The notes: generated by a model from the sequence alone, not told the origin. Positions 1 to 6,029 are shown, numbered from the stretch's first letter. The stretch is 6,976 nucleotides of DNA from Sulfuricella sp. (GCA_030691435.1 JAUYEK010000423.1:1-6976), one strand, 5' to 3'. Numbers and translations: made by a program.

Positions 1-638
1 CCAAGGGTCTCAAGATCACCACGGACAACCGCGTGCTGTTCCATCGCGTGGCGAACACGCTTAACTATCTCGACATCAAGACCGTGATCGTGTCCTGCGG
101 CACCTGCATGGATCAGCTGCTGAAATACCAGTTCGACAAGATCTTCCCCGGCTGCCGCCTGCTCGACATCCACGAATACCTGATGGAGAAAGGGCTGAAA
201 CTGGAAGGCGTGACAGGCACACGCTACATGTACCACGACCCCTGCCACACCCCGATCAAGACCTACAACCCGCTGAAAGTGGCCAACGATCTGCTCGGCG
301 GCGGCGTCAAGTTGTCCGACCGCTGCTGCGGCGAATCCGGCACGCTGGCGGTAACCCGGCCCGACATCTCCACCCAGGTACGCTCCCGCAAGCAGGAGGA
401 AATCATTAAGGTTGCAGCCGAAATAAACCAGGGAACCGTTTCCGGCGGAAACCCGAAGATTAAATTATTGACATCCTGCCCCTCTTGTTTGCAGGGACTA
501 TCCCGCTATAATGATGACACGGGCATTGAGGCCGATTACATCGTGGTGGAAATGGCACGGCATCTTCTCGGTTCGGCCTGGATGGAAGACTATATCGCCA
601 ATGCGAACAATGGCGGCATCGAACGGGTGCTGCTATAA
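1..638 (+). CDS. Fe-S/FAD oxidoreductase, C-terminal part (CCG domains, DUF3683-type); 5' end outside window
   Basis: The reading frame is open from base 3 with no stop, so this is the 3' end of a longer gene and the GTG at 33 is internal. About 212 residues are visible. They show a CxxC (Cys codons at 96 and 105) closing one CCG domain. A full second CCG domain follows: a DPCHTP motif (Cys at 243), CCGESG (Cys at 324 and 327) and a closing SCPSC (Cys at 477 and 486). CCG domains, as in GlcF and heterodisulfide reductase subunits, bind Fe-S clusters or substrate in cytoplasmic electron-transfer enzymes. The match to the C-terminus of the long (about 1,200-1,300 residue) betaproteobacterial proteins with FAD-oxidase, DUF3683 and CCG parts is from memory of that family, including the ending GGIERVLL. 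The substrate is unknown; glycolate- or D-lactate-type 2-hydroxyacids are the usual guess. The HIT gene follows on the same strand after an 88-base gap holding a repeat. Confidence 0.85.
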   Translation, partial: KGLKITTDNRVLFHRVANTLNYLDIKTVIVSCGTCMDQLLKYQFDKIFPGCRLLDIHEYLMEKGLKLEGVTGTRYMYHDPCHTPIKTYNPLKVANDLLGGGVKLSDRCCGESGTLAVTRPDISTQVRSRKQEEIIKVAAEINQGTVSGGNPKIKLLTSCPSCLQGLSRYNDDTGIEADYIVVEMARHLLGSAWMEDYIANANNGGIERVLL

Positions 639-647
639 CAGCGGAAT

Positions 648-720
648 GGCCACAAAAAAGCACAAAAATCGCAAAATGCCCCTCTGCCTCTTTGTGTTTC
701 TTGTGCCTTTTTGTGGCTAT
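648..720. repeat. A/T-rich imperfect inverted repeat, copy 1
   Basis: Arms at 648-675 and 691-718 pair at 23 of 28 positions around a 15-base loop. The left arm begins GGCCACAAAAAAGCACAAAA and the right arm ends TTTTTGTGGCTAT. A related but diverged copy lies at 2888-2970. It fills the gap between the oxidoreductase stop and the HIT start. As RNA it would form a long A-U-rich hairpin. It could act as a weak terminator or processing site, but the form (same ends in two places) points to an interspersed repeat. Confidence 0.8.
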
Positions 721-726
721 TGACCA

Positions 727-1146
727 ATGATCTGTGAACTGTGCGACGGTGTAGGCGGTGAAGTGTTGTGGCGGGATGCGCTGTGCCGGGTGGTGCTGGT
801 CGAAGACCGCGACTATCCCGGCTTCTGCCGCGTCATCTGGACGAACCATGTCAAGGAGATGACCGACCTGCCGGTAGTGGAACGCCGGCACCTGATGGAT
901 GTGGTGTTCGCGGTGGAAAGTGCGGTTCGGCAGAAGCTGCAACCGGACAAAATCAATCTGGCCAGCCTGGGAAACCTGACTCCGCATCTCCACTGGCACG
1001 TTATCCCGCGCTGGATTGGCGACCGGCATTTCCCCAACCCGATCTGGGGTGAAATGCGGCGTGATGCGCAGCCAGCAGCGCCCGAGAAGCTGGCGGAAGG
1101 CTTGCGTACTATAATCCATGAGGCCCTGCATCCCGCCTCGGACTGA
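727..1146 (+). CDS. HIT-family (histidine triad) protein
   Basis: The product is a 139-residue cytoplasmic protein of the histidine triad superfamily, whose members hydrolyse or transfer nucleotidyl groups from nucleotide conjugates. The signature H-phi-H-phi-H-phi-phi is present as HLHWHVI at residues 87-93, preceded by NLASLGNLTP; the middle His of the triad would be the nucleophile by family knowledge. An N-terminal CxxC (Cys3, Cys6), together with His41 and His87, fits the zinc site seen in some HIT proteins; that is an inference. Length is normal. The ATG at 727 matches the usual N-terminus (x-CELC), but no Shine-Dalgarno sequence precedes it; the bases just before are the right arm of the inverted repeat 648-718. 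The specific substrate cannot be told from sequence. It may be co-transcribed with the oxidoreductase upstream, since no good promoter is visible. Confidence 0.9.
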   Translation: MICELCDGVGGEVLWRDALCRVVLVEDRDYPGFCRVIWTNHVKEMTDLPVVERRHLMDVVFAVESAVRQKLQPDKINLASLGNLTPHLHWHVIPRWIGDRHFPNPIWGEMRRDAQPAAPEKLAEGLRTIIHEALHPASD

Positions 1147-1154
1147 TAGCATCC

Positions 1155-1183
1155 AACTGTCACAGCGATTCGCCGTGACAGTT
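1155..1183. terminator. Hairpin after the HIT gene, possible terminator
   Basis: AACTGTCAC at 1155-1163 is exactly complementary to GTGACAGTT at 1175-1183. The stem can be extended inward by GCG/CGC around an ATT loop. It starts 8 bases after the HIT stop and is followed by TTTCCCTCT-type sequence, a short and impure T-tract. Rho-independent termination is plausible but not strong. Confidence 0.45.
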
Positions 1184-1184
1184 T

Positions 1185-1226
1185 CCCTCTCTCCTAACTC
1201 TCTCCCGGGGGGAGAGAGGGACGAGG
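1185..1226. repeat. Pyrimidine/purine palindromic repeat (CCCTCTC...GAGAGGG type), copy 1
   Basis: CCCTCTCTCC (1185-1194) is exactly complementary to GGAGAGAGGG (1211-1220). An alternative inner stem pairs 1198-1206 with 1210-1218 (9 bp, loop GGG), so two folds compete. A second member of the family lies at 6882-6927. No T-run follows, so a canonical terminator is unlikely; it looks like an interspersed REP-like element of a kind common in proteobacterial gene gaps. Confidence 0.7.
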
Positions 1227-1227
1227 T

Positions 1228-1240
1228 CTCGCTTCGCGAG
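1228..1240. other. Small CTCGC-TTC-GCGAG hairpin before the 538-residue gene
   Basis: CTCGC (1228-1232) pairs with GCGAG (1236-1240) around a TTC loop, followed by TTTCACTTTA and then the ribosome binding site at 1253. It lies directly against the repeat 1185-1226 and may be part of it. It could stop transcription from upstream or lie in the leader; neither can be decided here. Confidence 0.35.
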
Positions 1241-1252
1241 TTTCACTTTAAT

Positions 1253-1257
1253 GGAGG
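1253..1257 (+). promoter_or_regulatory. Ribosome binding site GGAGG that fixes the start at 1263
   Basis: GGAGG lies five bases before the ATG at 1263. It overlaps the earlier in-frame ATG at 1251, which therefore has no binding site of its own in reach. The start at 1263 (MNSPALPEP...) is preferred over the four-residue longer version. Confidence 0.8.
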
Positions 1258-1262
1258 CTCCC

Positions 1263-2879
1263 ATGAACTCACCCGCGCTTCCTGAACCAGCGCAATCGCC
1301 CCAGTTCAGCGACGCCATTACCTGCAGGCAATGGCTGAAAACGCTGCCGCTGACCAATGTCCCCCTGGCGCATGCCGTCCTCACCGCCCAGATGGAGTTG
1401 CTCAACCGGGCTCCCTTCGCTTCTCTGGAGCGCCTCAAGATCAATGAGCTGCTGCGTGACCCGGTCGCCTTTGTGCAGCTGGAGATGGCCAGGAAATACC
1501 TCGGCAAGCCCGTGCCGCTCGAGACCGTCCAGCTCAATAACTGGCACAACGTAGTCGGCCTCTGGGCTGCGCTGGGCGCGGCCTACCGGCTTTCCCTGCA
1601 GGCCTGCCTGGAAGGCGACTCCGGCGTCGCCGCGCACGCCGCCCTGATCACCCAGCGTTGCCTGCGCTACACCGGCCTGCAGTTGATGGAGCACTACCGC
1701 ATCTACCGCGAAATCGAAAAGAGCGTGTGGAAACAGGCGCACGAGTTGTATGCCCTCGCGGAGCAGCGAGGTTACGCCATGGACGTGGTGAGAGACAGCC
1801 TGAACAAGCAAACCGATAGCGCCACCTGCGCGGCCTCCTATGCCCAGATTCTGCTCGCCGACCTGGCCGACCCTTACCGCTTGACGCCCAGACAGCTATC
1901 CCTGCTGGACCGGTGGCTGGATAAATGGGGGGTGCGCGTCACGATCACCGCCACTCCGCCGGAAGACACTTCATTGTCTATAATCGGGGTGGATCTGGCC
2001 TCGTCGGTGCCTCCCGTCATGGTGCGCGACGACGTGAAACTGGCCAACCCCCGCTATCTCGACACCGACCGGCTCGCCACCACTTTCCGCAAGCGCATCA
2101 AGCAGCTCCGAAAGAATGAAGATCCCGCCGCGCTGGGACTGGGCGAGGACTGCGTGCAGCCCGACTGCGAGGCCCTGCTGACCGTGCTTTACCAGCACTG
2201 GTGCGAGTCCGCACCGAAACGCAGGAACTTTACCCGCCGACCGGGTGCGGACAAGGCTCAGGCCGCGCTCGGCATGGCGGCAATCCACTTTTTCCTGGGC
2301 GGAGAAAAACCCTTCAAGCAACCAGGCGAAAAAACAAACCTCAGCACGCGCGAAATCGAGGATCTGCAATTCTTCGGCCGCATCAGCGATCAGACGGAAA
2401 AGCTGCATATTTCGCAACTGGGATTCGGCCTCGAAACCTGGCAGATTCAGGATGAAGGCGCGCTCGGCTTCCGCCTGGCCCGGCCGGACAAAGGCGGCAT
2501 GCGCATCAGCCTGAAGCAGCTCATCGCCATACGTCCGGCGGACAGCAACACCTATGCGCTGGGCGCGATCAAATGGCTGATCTTTCCCTCGAACGATGGA
2601 CTTAATATCGGCGTTCGTGTCCTGCCCGGCGTACCGCTCGCCATCGCCGCACGTCCCGTGTCGCTGATGACGGATGCCACCAGCAAGTACGTCCAGTCCT
2701 TTCTGCTCCCGGATCTGCCCGTGCTGAAAGAAACCACCAGCCTGGTGCTACCGCCGGGCTGGTTCGCTCCTGGCAGGCTGGTGGAAATCCATACTGGCGA
2801 AGAGCCCATAACCGTCAGGCTGCACAGCCTGATTGAAAAAGGCAGCGATTACGAGCGGGTGGGGTTTGTCAAAGTATAG
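1263..2879 (+). CDS. Uncharacterised 538-residue protein, possible PilZ-like C-terminal domain
   Basis: I do not recognise a named gene. The first roughly 330 residues read as mostly helical and soluble, with no signal peptide or membrane segment. The early stretch LKINELLRDPVAFVQLEMAR (residues 58-77) looks like a conserved helical module. The C-terminal part, from about residue 400, is beta-rich: RPDKGGMRIS (407-416), then LKQLIAIRP, KW at 437-438, and LNIGVRVLPG (447-456), ending in short strands to GFVKV. That order (glycine-rich turn, 'G-x-L-I-A-I-R' strand, 'W...IGV' strand) recalls PilZ-type c-di-GMP-binding barrels. However, the classical RxxxR and D/N-x-S-x-x-G residues are not clearly present; DKGGMR is at best a degenerate form. 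A c-di-GMP role is therefore a weak inference. The gene stands alone on the plus strand and converges with phoR. GC content and codon use match its neighbours. It is surely a real gene: long open frame, good ribosome binding site, and overlapping frames that do not resemble proteins. Confidence 0.85.
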   Translation: MNSPALPEPAQSPQFSDAITCRQWLKTLPLTNVPLAHAVLTAQMELLNRAPFASLERLKINELLRDPVAFVQLEMARKYLGKPVPLETVQLNNWHNVVGLWAALGAAYRLSLQACLEGDSGVAAHAALITQRCLRYTGLQLMEHYRIYREIEKSVWKQAHELYALAEQRGYAMDVVRDSLNKQTDSATCAASYAQILLADLADPYRLTPRQLSLLDRWLDKWGVRVTITATPPEDTSLSIIGVDLASSVPPVMVRDDVKLANPRYLDTDRLATTFRKRIKQLRKNEDPAALGLGEDCVQPDCEALLTVLYQHWCESAPKRRNFTRRPGADKAQAALGMAAIHFFLGGEKPFKQPGEKTNLSTREIEDLQFFGRISDQTEKLHISQLGFGLETWQIQDEGALGFRLARPDKGGMRISLKQLIAIRPADSNTYALGAIKWLIFPSNDGLNIGVRVLPGVPLAIAARPVSLMTDATSKYVQSFLLPDLPVLKETTSLVLPPGWFAPGRLVEIHTGEEPITVRLHSLIEKGSDYERVGFVKV

Positions 2880-2887
2880 AAATTATT

Positions 2888-2970
2888 GGCCGCAAAAATG
2901 CGCAAAATCCACAAAAATCGTGTCCCTTATGCGCCTTGATTTTGGGCCTTTTGTGCTTCATTGCGGCTAT
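2888..2970. repeat. A/T-rich imperfect inverted repeat, copy 2, overlapping the phoR 3' end
   Basis: Arms 2888-2916 and 2940-2968 pair at about 21 of 29 positions. The outer ends GGCCGCAAAAA and TTGCGGCTAT match the ends of copy 1 (GGCCACAAAAA and TTGTGGCTAT). It fills the space between the convergent 538-residue gene and phoR, and its right arm lies inside the phoR reading frame. As a hairpin with A/T-rich flanks it might serve both genes as a bidirectional terminator; that is inference. Confidence 0.7.
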
Positions 2971-4276
2971 CCGAATTTTTGATTTCGATCAGCCGCCGCG
3001 CCGGGAAACAGGCGCTGAAGGTGCTGCCCTTGCCCGGCGTGCTTTCGATTTCGAGCCGCGCTTGATGGCGTGTCAGGGCATGCTTGGCGATGGCCAGTCC
3101 CAGGCCGGTGCCGCCGGTTTCACGTGAGCGGCTGCGGTCTACCCGGTAAAAACGCTCAGTGAGGCGCGGAATGTGCTGCGGCTCGATGCCGATACCGCTG
3201 TCCTGCACGCTGAACACTCCTTCCCCCTCCCACTCTTCCCATTGCAGCACGATCTCGCCGCCATCCGGCGTGTAACGAATGGCATTGCTGACCAGGTTGC
3301 CGAAAGCGCTGCGCAGCTCGTCCTCGTTGCCCAGCAGCCAGCGCTCCGAAGCCAGGTCAAGCCGTAGCCGGTGCCGTCCAGCGCTCAAGGAGAGGGCATC
3401 CTTCAACAAATCCCGCAGCAGGCGCGGCACCTCGACTTTTTCTTCCCGATGGGCAGTGTGGCTGCTTTCCAGCCGCGACAGCATTAACAAATCCATGACA
3501 AGATGCTGCATGCGGGTGGTCTGGTCGAACATCAGGTTCAGATAGTGTCGGGTCTGGGTTTCATCCAGATGCGCCATGTCCACCAGCGTTTCGAGAAAGC
3601 CGCCAACCACGGTCAGCGGCGTGCTCAGTTCGTGGGAAACATTGGCGACGAAATCGCGGCGCATGGTCTCGACCCGTTCGAGCTGGGTAATGTCGCGGCT
3701 GATCAGGAGCTTCTGTTCGTCTCCAAAAGGGATCAGCTGAATCGACAGCACCAGTTCGCGGTTGCGGGTGGATTTGAATATCAGCGGCTCGCGATAATTA
3801 TGCGCCACCAGGTAATCGGTAAACTGGGCCTGGCGGATCAGATAGGTCATCCACTGCCCGCGGTCGCGATCGAGGTTGATGCCGAACTGCGTCTCGGCCA
3901 CCGGATTGCACCACTCGATCTGGCCGCTGCTGTTCATCATCACGACCCCGTCCGGCATCGCCTCGCCCGCCTGCTGGAAACGCTCCAGCGCATTGGAAAG
4001 ATTGTGCCGGCTATCGGATTGCCGCCGCTCCAGCTGGTAAAGCACGGCAAATGCTTCTTCCCACAATCCGGATCCGTGCGGCACCGTCCCGACATCCGGC
4101 TTCTGCAACCAGCCATCCAGCGCATTCAGGTTGCGCAAGTGATGGAAAAGGTAAAGCAGCAGCAGGACGACCATCAGGATCAACGCCGGAACCGCGCCGG
4201 CCGCCGCCCACAGGACGAGCGGAGCGGCCGCCAGCAGGCCGAGCGTCATCAATGAACGCCACCAGAAACTAAGCAT
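2927..4276 (-). CDS. phoR: Phosphate regulon sensor histidine kinase PhoR
   Basis: This is a 449-residue inner-membrane sensor kinase that phosphorylates PhoB when phosphate is scarce. Two hydrophobic segments lie at about residues 10-28 and 29-45, with almost no periplasmic loop, as in other PhoR proteins. A PAS domain (about 100-200, with AMPDGVVMMN and EWCNPVAE) follows. The HisKA box is FVANVSHELSTP with phospho-acceptor His215. The ATPase part has the N box NLVSNAIRYTPDGG (327-340), G1 box DSGIGIEP (359-366) and G2 box GGTGLGLAIAKH (388-399). The H-box carries Ser219 where Arg is usual (HELRTP). The last 13 residues (437-449) and the stop are encoded within the inverted repeat 2888-2968. 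The ATG at 4276 has no clear Shine-Dalgarno sequence; Met10 is an alternative with a weak one. It lies downstream of phoB, separated by 142 bases of repeats rather than the usual tight junction. Confidence 0.95.
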   Translation of the reverse strand: MLSFWWRSLMTLGLLAAAPLVLWAAAGAVPALILMVVLLLLYLFHHLRNLNALDGWLQKPDVGTVPHGSGLWEEAFAVLYQLERRQSDSRHNLSNALERFQQAGEAMPDGVVMMNSSGQIEWCNPVAETQFGINLDRDRGQWMTYLIRQAQFTDYLVAHNYREPLIFKSTRNRELVLSIQLIPFGDEQKLLISRDITQLERVETMRRDFVANVSHELSTPLTVVGGFLETLVDMAHLDETQTRHYLNLMFDQTTRMQHLVMDLLMLSRLESSHTAHREEKVEVPRLLRDLLKDALSLSAGRHRLRLDLASERWLLGNEDELRSAFGNLVSNAIRYTPDGGEIVLQWEEWEGEGVFSVQDSGIGIEPQHIPRLTERFYRVDRSRSRETGGTGLGLAIAKHALTRHQARLEIESTPGKGSTFSACFPARRLIEIKNSDSRNEAQKAQNQGA

Positions 4277-4320
4277 GAGGGAGGGTTGGGGATCTGAACA
4301 TGGGAACGAGGACTATTTTA

Positions 4321-4355
4321 GATGAGTTTTTAGTTATCAGTCGTCAGTTTTCAGT
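4321..4355. repeat. Degenerate heptanucleotide tandem repeat (NNTCAGT)
   Basis: Five consecutive 7-base units each end in AGT: GATGAGT, TTTTAGT, TATCAGT, CGTCAGT, TTTCAGT. CAGT recurs exactly every seven bases at 4338, 4345 and 4352. The tract lies in the phoB-phoR gap and runs straight into the palindrome at 4357. Heptamer arrays of this style are known as dispersed repeats in other bacteria, notably cyanobacteria. Confidence 0.6.
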
Positions 4356-4356
4356 T

Positions 4357-4402
4357 GTGGGTCAGGCTTTAGCCCGACATGTACGGCTGAAGCCGTACCC
4401 AC
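4357..4402. repeat. Cloverleaf-like palindromic repeat between phoB and phoR
   Basis: The outer arms GTGGGT (4357-4362) and ACCCAC (4397-4402) are complementary. They enclose two hairpins: 4362-4377 (TCAGGC/GCCCGA, one mismatch, TTTA loop) and 4382-4397 (TACGGCT/AGCCGTA, perfect, two-base loop). The flanking pairs share single bases, so the three stems compete slightly. No T-run follows on the minus strand, so a simple terminator for phoB is not indicated. The form suits a REP/palindromic interspersed element. Confidence 0.7.
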
Positions 4403-4418
4403 AGGGACATATCACCCC

Positions 4419-5108
4419 TTAAGTATGCACCGACAGCCGGTAACCGGAGCCCCGCACCGTCTGGACCAGGCCGTCATGTCTGGTCGCTTCGAGCGCACAG
4501 CGCAAACGGCGGATATGCACGTCAACGGTGCGGTCTTCGACAAACACATGGTTGCCCCAAACCTGGTCGAGCAGCTGCGCCCGGGAATACACCCGCTCGG
4601 GATGGGCCATGAGGAAATGCAACAGGCGAAATTCCGTCGGCCCCAGTTCGATCGGCCTGTCGTTGCCGGTTACCCGATGCGTCGCAGGGTCGAGGCGCAA
4701 GCCGGTCACCTCCACCGCATCACCCGCCATCTGCGGCGCACGGCGGCGCAGCACCGCCTTGATGCGGGCATTCAACTCGCGCGGGCTGAATGGCTTGGTA
4801 ATGTAGTCATCGGCGCCGGTTTCCAGGCCGGTGATCTTGTCCTGCTCATCGCCCCGCGCCGTCAGCATGATGATAGGCACATCCCGCGTACGGCCGTCGG
4901 CCTTGAGACGCCGGGCAAACTCCACCCCGCTCATGCCCGGCAGCATCCAGTCGAGCAGGATCATGTCGGGCAGCGACTCGCGCACCAGGGCCAGCGCCTG
5001 CTCGGCGCTATCGGCGACCACGGGGCGATGCCCTGCCTGTTGCAGATTGAGCACCACCAGCTCCCGGATCGCGGGCTCGTCTTCCACCACCAGAATCATT
5101 GCCGACAT
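4419..5108 (-). CDS. phoB: Phosphate regulon response regulator PhoB
   Basis: This is a 229-residue cytoplasmic transcription factor of the OmpR/PhoB class, activated by PhoR and binding Pho boxes. The receiver domain (residues 4-120) has the acidic pair Asp10/Glu11, phospho-acceptor Asp53 in LLDWMLPG, Thr83 in MLTARG and Lys105 in [10 protein letters not shown]. The winged-helix domain (about 133-227) contains [20 protein letters not shown] and the recognition helix [13 protein letters not shown] (191-203). It ends in the wing VRGSGYRL. Length equals that of enterobacterial PhoB. The start at 5108 is supported by AGGA about ten bases upstream (AGGAACGGCT then ATG); the second Met at codon 4 is less well placed. 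A Pho box and a -10 sequence lie upstream, so autoregulation is expected. phoR is downstream on the same strand. All key residues are intact. Confidence 0.97.
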   Translation of the reverse strand: MSAMILVVEDEPAIRELVVLNLQQAGHRPVVADSAEQALALVRESLPDMILLDWMLPGMSGVEFARRLKADGRTRDVPIIMLTARGDEQDKITGLETGADDYITKPFSPRELNARIKAVLRRRAPQMAGDAVEVTGLRLDPATHRVTGNDRPIELGPTEFRLLHFLMAHPERVYSRAQLLDQVWGNHVFVEDRTVDVHIRRLRCALEATRHDGLVQTVRGSGYRLSVHT

Positions 5109-5144
5109 AGCCGTTCCTGCGTAACCGATCGAATAAAATAACGG

Positions 5145-5152
5145 ATATTATG
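5145..5152 (-). promoter_or_regulatory. -10 region of the phoB promoter
   Basis: Reading the minus strand, CATAATAT follows the Pho box by six bases. CATAAT (5147-5152) matches TATAAT at five of six positions, and TAATAT (5145-5150) is an alternative whose distance to the second TTGTCA half-site (11 bases) equals that in E. coli phoA. No -35 is needed at PhoB-activated promoters, where the Pho box takes its place. Confidence 0.6.
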
Positions 5153-5158
5153 TCGCCA

Positions 5159-5178
5159 ATATGACAATTTGATGACAA
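5159..5178 (-). promoter_or_regulatory. Pho box (PhoB binding site) upstream of phoB
   Basis: The minus strand reads TTGTCATCAAATTGTCATAT. It has two identical TTGTCAT half-sites 11 bases apart, start to start, with an A-rich spacer, which is the architecture of the E. coli consensus CTGTCATAAATCTGTCAT. It sits 50 bases before the phoB start with a -10 sequence correctly placed, so PhoB very likely activates its own operon here. A role on the divergent ubiE side is possible but unsupported. Confidence 0.88.
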
Positions 5179-5213
5179 AAATGCGATGGCCGTCGCGGCC
5201 GGGTTCAATCCAG

Positions 5214-5242
5214 TTTATGTTTTACCTTAAGTCGGTTATGAT
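5214..5242 (+). promoter_or_regulatory. Candidate sigma-70 promoter for ubiE
   Basis: TATGAT (5237-5242) matches the -10 consensus at five of six positions. TTTATG (5214-5219), 17 bases upstream, is a poor -35 (three of six). Transcription would begin near 5249, leaving a leader of about 30 bases. The palindrome TTCAATTGAA (5250-5259) lies at the predicted start site. This is the best candidate in the divergent gap, but weak. Confidence 0.35.
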
Positions 5243-5278
5243 TTCCACTTTCAATTGAACCGCTTCCCCCTGAACAGC

Positions 5279-6013
5279 ATGGAAAAAACCACCCATTTCG
5301 GTTTTCAGACCGTCGAGGAATCTCAAAAGGCGAAGAAGGTCGCGGAAGTGTTCCACTCCGTGGCAGAGCGCTATGACCTGATGAACGATCTGATGTCGGC
5401 CGGGCTGCACCGGCTGTGGAAGCATTTCACCATCGAACAGAGCGGAACCCGGGAAGGCAGCCGGGTGCTCGACATCGCCGGCGGCAGCGGCGACCTGTCA
5501 CGCGCCTTCGCCAAGCGCGTCGGCAATAGCGGACAGGTGATCCTTACCGACATCAACAGCTCGATGCTCGGGGTCGGTCGCGACCGGCTGCTGGACGACG
5601 GCATCGTTCCCCTGGCGGCACAGTGCGATGGAGAAAAGCTGCCGTTCCCGAGCAACGATTTCGACTGCGTCACCGTCGCCTTCGGCCTGCGCAACATGAC
5701 CCACAAGGATGCGGCGCTGAAAGAGATGTACCGCGTCCTGCGCCCCGGCGGGCGGCTCCTGGTGCTGGAGTTCTCCAAAATATGGAAACCGCTGCAACCC
5801 CTGTATGATGTCTATTCGTTCAAGGCGCTGCCGGTGATGGGCAAGCTGGTGGCGGACGACGAAGAAAGCTACCGCTATCTCGCCGAATCGATCCGCATGC
5901 ACCCCGGACAGGAAGAGCTGAAGCAGATGATGGAACAAGCGGGCTTCGAGCGTGTCGAATATTTCAACCTGAGCGCGGGCGTTGTCGCCCTGCACAAAGG
6001 CTTCAAATTTTAG
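5279..6013 (+). CDS. ubiE: Ubiquinone/menaquinone biosynthesis C-methyltransferase UbiE
   Basis: This is a 244-residue class I SAM-dependent methyltransferase. It puts the ring C-methyl group on 2-polyprenyl-6-methoxy-1,4-benzoquinol in ubiquinone synthesis and, where menaquinone is made, on demethylmenaquinol. The start of the protein (TTHFGFQTV), [17 protein letters not shown] (24-40), the SAM motif [11 protein letters not shown] (63-73), the acidic TDIN (90-93), FGLRNMT (135-141), [13 protein letters not shown] and the ending [11 protein letters not shown] follow E. coli UbiE closely along the full length. The ATG at 5279 is preferred because the family begins just before TTHFGF. An in-frame TTG at 5255 would add eight residues. 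Neither start has a visible Shine-Dalgarno sequence. The gene diverges from phoB and is followed after 16 bases by the Tim44-like gene, so the two are probably one transcript. Confidence 0.96.
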   Translation: MEKTTHFGFQTVEESQKAKKVAEVFHSVAERYDLMNDLMSAGLHRLWKHFTIEQSGTREGSRVLDIAGGSGDLSRAFAKRVGNSGQVILTDINSSMLGVGRDRLLDDGIVPLAAQCDGEKLPFPSNDFDCVTVAFGLRNMTHKDAALKEMYRVLRPGGRLLVLEFSKIWKPLQPLYDVYSFKALPVMGKLVADDEESYRYLAESIRMHPGQEELKQMMEQAGFERVEYFNLSAGVVALHKGFKF

Positions 6014-6015
6014 CC

Positions 6016-6021
6016 AAGGAG
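6016..6021 (+). promoter_or_regulatory. Ribosome binding site AAGGAG that fixes the start at 6030
   Basis: AAGGAG lies eight bases before the ATG at 6030, just after the ubiE stop. It decides against a longer in-frame start at 5982 that would overlap ubiE and destroy the N-terminal signal sequence. Confidence 0.9.
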
Positions 6022-6029
6022 ATTCAACC

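Noticed and set aside
468..512. TTGACA at 468-473 and a perfect TATAAT at 507-512 inside the oxidoreductase gene, as a promoter for the HIT gene
   Set aside because: The spacer is 33 bases, far too long. The nearer TTGTTT (485-490) is a poor -35. TATAAT simply encodes the conserved Tyr-Asn of the protein.
511..723. Small plus-strand frame running from the oxidoreductase gene through the inverted repeat
   Set aside because: It overlaps the well-supported gene in another frame and ends in translated repeat sequence; there is no ribosome binding site.
1110..1115. TATAAT near the end of the HIT gene as a -10 for the 538-residue gene
   Set aside because: No acceptable -35 lies 16-18 bases upstream, and three hairpins would follow before the gene. 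Another chance TATAAT occurs at 1979-1984 inside coding sequence.
1157..1181. CTGTCAC...GTGACAG after the HIT gene as a Pho box
   Set aside because: The half-sites are inverted, not direct repeats at 11-base spacing, so this is a hairpin and not a PhoB site.
648..2970. The two A/T-rich inverted repeats as CRISPR repeats or an insertion sequence with terminal repeats
   Set aside because: They are single diverged copies over 2 kb apart with no regular spacers, and the DNA between them holds ordinary genes with no transposase.
5188..5200. GGCCG-TCG-CGGCC hairpin in the phoB-ubiE gap as an operator or terminator
   Set aside because: A five-base GC stem is expected by chance in GC-rich DNA and no T-tract or known operator pattern accompanies it.
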